NCBI GenBank assembly: GCA_933228675.1 | Contig: OW121741.1 | Coordinates: 60,324,863-60,388,862, forward strand | Reading direction: 5' to 3' | From: Stomorhina lunata | Taxonomy: Eukaryota; Arthropoda; Insecta; Diptera; Rhiniidae | DNA: 64,000 nt | Part shown: one piece after another, positions 60,398 to 64,000 of the stretch | Layout of the letters: each line of letters starts with the position of its first letter | Position numbering within the stretch: position 1 is the stretch's first letter | The notes under the pieces: generated by a model | What the model saw: the letters and a program-made list of their open reading frames with translations, nothing else | Databases searched by the model: none | Told to the model about the DNA's origin: nothing | Program-made: the position numbers and the translations under genes

Positions 60398-63300
60398 ATG
60401 GCGACGACACATAATGAGGACCGTTCAACAGAATCACGTCGTCTATTCGTTACTGATTTTAATACCAAATGTAAATTTCTTGTAGATACAGGTGCAGACG
60501 TTTCTGTATTTCCTATCAAAAAATTCAAAGGCGAAACAAAAAAATCTGAAATCCACCTTACTGCTGCTAATGGAACTTCAATACGAACATTTGGTTTTAA
60601 AACTTTTGATATTGATTTTGGATCTAACAAAAATTTTAGTTTTCCATTCATATTAGCAGATATTGAAATTCCTATTATAGGTGCAAACTTTTTAGATAAA
60701 TTTAATATTCTTGTTGATATTAAAAATAAACGGCTTATTGATACGTCCAATAAAATAATATCAACAGCAAATTTAGGTCACTCAAATTTGTTTTCTTTAA
60801 AATTGGCTAATTTTAATTGCAAAATAATACCTCTCTTAGAAAATTTTCCATCTATAGCTAGTGAACCTGATTATTATAAAACTGTCACACATAATACAGT
60901 ACATAAGCTCGAAACTACTGGATCTCTTCCATTTAGTAAACCTCGAAGACTAGATCCCATAAAATTTAAAATTGCAAAAAATGAATTTGAGAATTTAGTT
61001 AAAATGGGAATTTGTCGTCCATCTAAATCTTCAGTTTGTTCACCACTTCATATCGTACCAAAAAAAGACCCAAATGATTGGAGACCTTGTGGAGACTACA
61101 GACTTTTAAATTGCGTAACTCTTCCTGATCGTTACCCACTTCCACATATTCATGACATACATGTCGATTTAATAAACAAAAAAGTATTTTCTAAAATTGA
61201 TCTTGTTCGTGCTTACCATCAAATACCTATGGCAGAAGAAGACATTCATAAAACTGCAATAACTACCCCTTTCGGTATGTATGAATTCATTAGAATGCCA
61301 TTCGGTCTACGCAATAGTGCACAGACATTCCAAAGATTCATGAACGAAGTTTTTGATGGATTAGATTTCGTCTTCGCATATGTAGATGACATATTTGTTG
61401 CTAGTAGAAATGATGAAGAACATTTAGTCCATTTAAGACAAATTTTTGAAAGACTTAATAAATATGGTCTCAATATTAAACCATCGAAATGTATATTTTT
61501 TACAACCGAACTTGAGTTTTTAGGTTATAATATTTCTGAGAACGGCATATCTCCTTCCAGATCTAGAATTGACATTATTTTACAATATGAAGTACCAAAA
61601 ACAATTAAAAAATTACACCAATTTTTAGGTATTATAAACTATTATCACAGATATACCCCACAATTAGCCAAATGTCTCATGCCTTTACATAATATTATAA
61701 CTGAAGCAAATAAATCTAAATTAAAAGAAATTTGTTGGACCGAAAGCACTTTAAATGCATTTCAGGAAGTTAAAAACAAATTTGCTCTGAAAACACTACT
61801 TACACATTTCAATAAAAATGCAAAACTATCGATTGCTGTTGACGCATCTCTTGTTGCTGTTGGATCAGTTCTTCAACAATATAACAAAGATCATTGGGAA
61901 CCATTGGCCTATTTTTCAAAGAAATTAAACTCTGCAGAAGTTAAATATTCTACATTCGATCGTGAATTATTAGGTATTTACCTCACAATTAAACACTTCC
62001 GACACTTTCTCGAAGGTCGAGAATTTATTATTTTCACAGATCATAAACCTTTAGTCAATGTTCTCAATTCAAAATCCGAAAAATCACCTCGTCAAACACG
62101 ACATTTAGAATTCATTTCTCAATTCAGTAACGATATTCGACATATTTCTGGAAAAGACAATATAGTCGCCGATTCACTATCCCGTTTGCCCGAAATAAGT
62201 GCAATTGAGCAACCCAATATAAACCTAGAAAAATTATTTTTAGAACAACAAAGAGATGAAGTTCTCCAAAATATAATTGCTCTTCCAAAATCAAAATTCA
62301 GCTTAAAAGAAATACATATTTCTGATAAATATAAATTATGGTGTGATATGTCCGGTGATACCTATCGCCCTTATGTCCCAGTTTCCCTGAGGAGAGATAT
62401 ATTTCGAACCCTTCATTCACTTTCACATCCCGGTATAAGAGCTACTAGGAAACTAATAGTAAATAAATATTTCTGGCCTTATATGAAAAAAGACATTAAT
62501 AACTGGACAAAAGAATGTATAACATGTCAGAAATCTAAAATAAATGTTTATACTAAATCTGTTATTAAACCCATTGGAATTCCCAAATGTAGATTTGAAC
62601 ATATTCATATGGATATTGTTGGGCCTCTTCCTGTTTCAAACAATTTTAAATATATTTTAACAATCATAGATAGATTTTCTCGTTGGCCTGAAGCTTATCC
62701 TCTGAGAGATATAACAACTTCCACTATTGCTAAAATATTTGTCTATAATTATGTATCACGATTCGGAGTACCTTTGAATATTACCGTCGATAGAGGTTCT
62801 CAGTTTACTTCTCACCTTTTTAACGAAATCACAACACTTATCGGATCACACAAGATTCATACATCACCATATCATCCTCAGGCTAATGGAATGGTCGAGA
62901 GATTCCATCGCCAACTCAAAACATCAATATTAACGAGTAATAATCCACAGAGATGGTCAGAAATGTTACCGCTAATTTTATTGGGATTAAGAACCTCTAT
63001 TAAAAATGATTTAAAGTGTTCACCAGCTGAATTAGTCTATGGACAATGTTTGAAAATTCCAGGTGAACTTATTGTTGAATCAAAAGAAAATGTTTCTAGC
63101 GATTTTTTGCTTTCAAAATTAAGAGAACATTTTTCAGAAGTGAGATCAAAAGTAATTTATCACAACATAGAAAAATCTTACATTCCTAAATCTTTATCAA
63201 ATTGTGATTACGTATTCCTTAAAGTTATACAACCATCTAAACTATCAACTCCCTTTGAAGGACCATTTAAAGTAATATCAAGAAATGACAAAACATTTAC

Positions 63301-63421
63301 AATTCAATATGGTAACTTAGTTCGAACTGTGTCAATAGATTTATTGAAACCAGCGTTCATAAATAAAGAAAATCAAGAATTAGTTGATAGTGCCGATAAA
63401 ATCACTTATAAAATTATTTAA
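60398..63421 (+). CDS. pol: Pol: protease, RT, RNase H, integrase (CsRn1 group)
   Basis: One uninterrupted frame of 1,007 residues. The aspartic protease has [11 protein letters not shown] (about residue 29). The RT has [38 protein letters not shown] and the catalytic YVDD box at about 61,379-61,390. RNase H shows [13 protein letters not shown] and FTDHKPL (about 61,838-62,050). Integrase has the HHCC zinc region ([18 protein letters not shown] then CITCQKSK) and the D,D,E core ([34 protein letters not shown]). A chromodomain is not apparent. Every catalytic motif is present with no lesion, so this copy could encode an active enzyme set. The start is the ATG at 60,398 if re-initiated, or earlier (60,359) if frameshifted. 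Confidence 0.95.
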   Translation: MATTHNEDRSTESRRLFVTDFNTKCKFLVDTGADVSVFPIKKFKGETKKSEIHLTAANGTSIRTFGFKTFDIDFGSNKNFSFPFILADIEIPIIGANFLDKFNILVDIKNKRLIDTSNKIISTANLGHSNLFSLKLANFNCKIIPLLENFPSIASEPDYYKTVTHNTVHKLETTGSLPFSKPRRLDPIKFKIAKNEFENLVKMGICRPSKSSVCSPLHIVPKKDPNDWRPCGDYRLLNCVTLPDRYPLPHIHDIHVDLINKKVFSKIDLVRAYHQIPMAEEDIHKTAITTPFGMYEFIRMPFGLRNSAQTFQRFMNEVFDGLDFVFAYVDDIFVASRNDEEHLVHLRQIFERLNKYGLNIKPSKCIFFTTELEFLGYNISENGISPSRSRIDIILQYEVPKTIKKLHQFLGIINYYHRYTPQLAKCLMPLHNIITEANKSKLKEICWTESTLNAFQEVKNKFALKTLLTHFNKNAKLSIAVDASLVAVGSVLQQYNKDHWEPLAYFSKKLNSAEVKYSTFDRELLGIYLTIKHFRHFLEGREFIIFTDHKPLVNVLNSKSEKSPRQTRHLEFISQFSNDIRHISGKDNIVADSLSRLPEISAIEQPNINLEKLFLEQQRDEVLQNIIALPKSKFSLKEIHISDKYKLWCDMSGDTYRPYVPVSLRRDIFRTLHSLSHPGIRATRKLIVNKYFWPYMKKDINNWTKECITCQKSKINVYTKSVIKPIGIPKCRFEHIHMDIVGPLPVSNNFKYILTIIDRFSRWPEAYPLRDITTSTIAKIFVYNYVSRFGVPLNITVDRGSQFTSHLFNEITTLIGSHKIHTSPYHPQANGMVERFHRQLKTSILTSNNPQRWSEMLPLILLGLRTSIKNDLKCSPAELVYGQCLKIPGELIVESKENVSSDFLLSKLREHFSEVRSKVIYHNIEKSYIPKSLSNCDYVFLKVIQPSKLSTPFEGPFKVISRNDKTFTIQYGNLVRTVSIDLLKPAFINKENQELVDSADKITYKII

Positions 63422-63436
63422 TTTTTTTTTTTTTTC

Positions 63437-63451
63437 TGAGAGGGGAAGCTA
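63437..63451 (+). promoter_or_regulatory. Polypurine tract
   Basis: GAGAGGGGAAGCTA sits right before the 3' LTR start at 63,452, as needed to prime plus-strand DNA synthesis. Confidence 0.8.
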
Positions 63452-63669
63452 TGTAGCGTCTTTAATGTCTTTAAATTTACTTTATAAATATTCTACTTGT
63501 TATAAAATTTTATATTATTATTATTTTTTGTTTTGTATAGATTTCTATCATTTTTGTGTTATAAAAAATTTGATGTTTAATATTATAATTTCTAAAATAA
63601 AAACTCAATTAATTTTTATAAAATAATAAATATTTAAATAAAAAATATAATAATAAAAATATCACTAAA
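63452..63669 (+). repeat. 3' LTR
   Basis: TGTAGCGTCTTTAATG to ATATCACTAAA, identical by eye to the 5' LTR, followed by the target duplication AGCCC. Confidence 0.95.
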
Positions 63670-63708
63670 AGCCCAATACTCAATAACCAGTGGCTAGCTG
63701 AGTTATGA

Positions 63709-63816
63709 GGTGAACCGCCGCTTTTTTTTTTAAATTTATTTTTTCAAGTGAGGATTGAACTTGGGACCTCTGGTATGTTATGCGGATTACTAACCTGCTA
63801 TACCACAGCGGTTCAC
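63709..63816 (-). repeat. tRNA-like cassette capped by an inverted repeat
   Basis: The minus strand reads GTGAACCGC, TGTGGTATAGCAGGTTAG (A-box-like), CCGCATAACATACC, AAGTTCAATCC (B-box-like), an A-rich spacer and GCGGCGGTTCAC. The end GCGGTTCAC pairs with the start GTGAACCGC. Related to the repeat at 35.3 kb. Its A-rich insert between T-arm and 3' stem makes a normal tRNA fold unlikely. Confidence 0.7.
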
Positions 63817-63982
63817 AACTTTTGTAACTAATCTTTTTTATATTCCACTTGTTTTTATACACTGTTTCACAAGGAAACTGTCTATGATGCCTAAAGCTTA
63901 ATTATTTCAATAAAATGTAAAAAATATTATATTTTTCAATAGTATTTCATTCTGTGAATACCAATATGGTAGTAACATTTAT

Positions 63983-64000
63983 TGAGGCCCTGTGCTCCAC
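63983..64000 (+). mobile_element. Partial copy of the micro-inserted retroposon 3' end
   Basis: TGAGGCCCTGTGCTCCAC matches the first 18 bases of the 46-bp insert at 18,674 except for one base, and is cut by the window end. Confidence 0.7.

Larger units (their letters stand above)
58814..63669 (+). mobile_element. CsRn1-like Gypsy LTR retrotransposon, intact and young
   Basis: Two 218-bp LTRs that look identical by eye flank open gag and pol frames. The target duplication is AGCCC (58,809-58,813 and 63,670-63,674). The CHCC gag box places it with the element at 27.8-32.5 kb. The primer site TTGGCGATCCTGCA differs from the tRNA-Trp site of that element. Confidence 0.95.

Overview
The window is a transposon-saturated stretch of an AT-rich insect genome, most likely a fly of the calyptrate type. 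That reading rests on DINE-1/Helitron-like repeats with GAGTCGAT...GTCCGTC tails, an env-bearing gypsy-type retrovirus, CsRn1-like LTR elements and CR1-like LINEs. It is an inference, since no species-specific gene is present. The only host coding sequence I can support is one internal exon at 25,805-26,002 (+), with clean splice signals, from the glucosyltransferase gene ALG6. Much of the rest may therefore be intron or flank of that gene.

Layout. 1-2.1 kb: a decayed CR1-like LINE (-) with an expanded 15-bp coding minisatellite. 2.1-2.55 kb: (AATTAT)n. 2.55-9.0 kb: a gypsy/errantivirus-like element with open gag, pol and env. 9.0-20.7 kb: four more copies or fragments of the same CR1-like LINE, interleaved with a 31-bp AT-rich satellite and (TTA)n arrays. 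20.7-25.8 kb: Helitron-like elements, an inverted-repeat element and tRNA-like repeats. 25.8 kb: the ALG6 exon. 26.1-27.8 kb: repeat debris with a LINE RNase H fragment. 27.8-32.5 kb: a defective CsRn1-like LTR element (-). 33.8-39.4 kb: Helitron-like copies, one carrying a dead Tc1/mariner copy. 40.5-52.3 kb: a four-layer nest, described below. 52.6-58.4 kb: an inverted-repeat element with a 46-bp perfect palindrome, a degenerate Helitron-like copy and a 1,293-bp tandem duplication. 58.8-63.7 kb: a complete, apparently young CsRn1-like LTR retrotransposon. 63.7-64.0 kb: a tRNA-like cassette.

The most unusual structure is the 40.5-52.3 kb nest. A Helitron-like family A element (40,521-40,884 plus about 51,888-52,297) is split by a minus-strand LINE (40,885 to about 51,887). 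The ORF1 of that LINE is in turn split by a 2.4-kb Helitron-like family C element (48,753-51,170) and by a 5,300-bp Foldback-like element (43,197-48,496). The Foldback-like element has arms of over 2 kb built from about 172-bp tandem repeats and is bounded by a perfect 9-bp target duplication. The order of insertions can be read from the interrupted coding frames.

The LTR elements at 2.9 and 59.5 kb place pol in the -1 frame after gag, with plausible slippery heptamers at the junction. Two tiny insertions (46 and 34 bp) of one shared 3' terminus, each with a target duplication, show extreme 5' truncation by an unidentified retroposon. All calls come from reading the sequence; no database search was possible.
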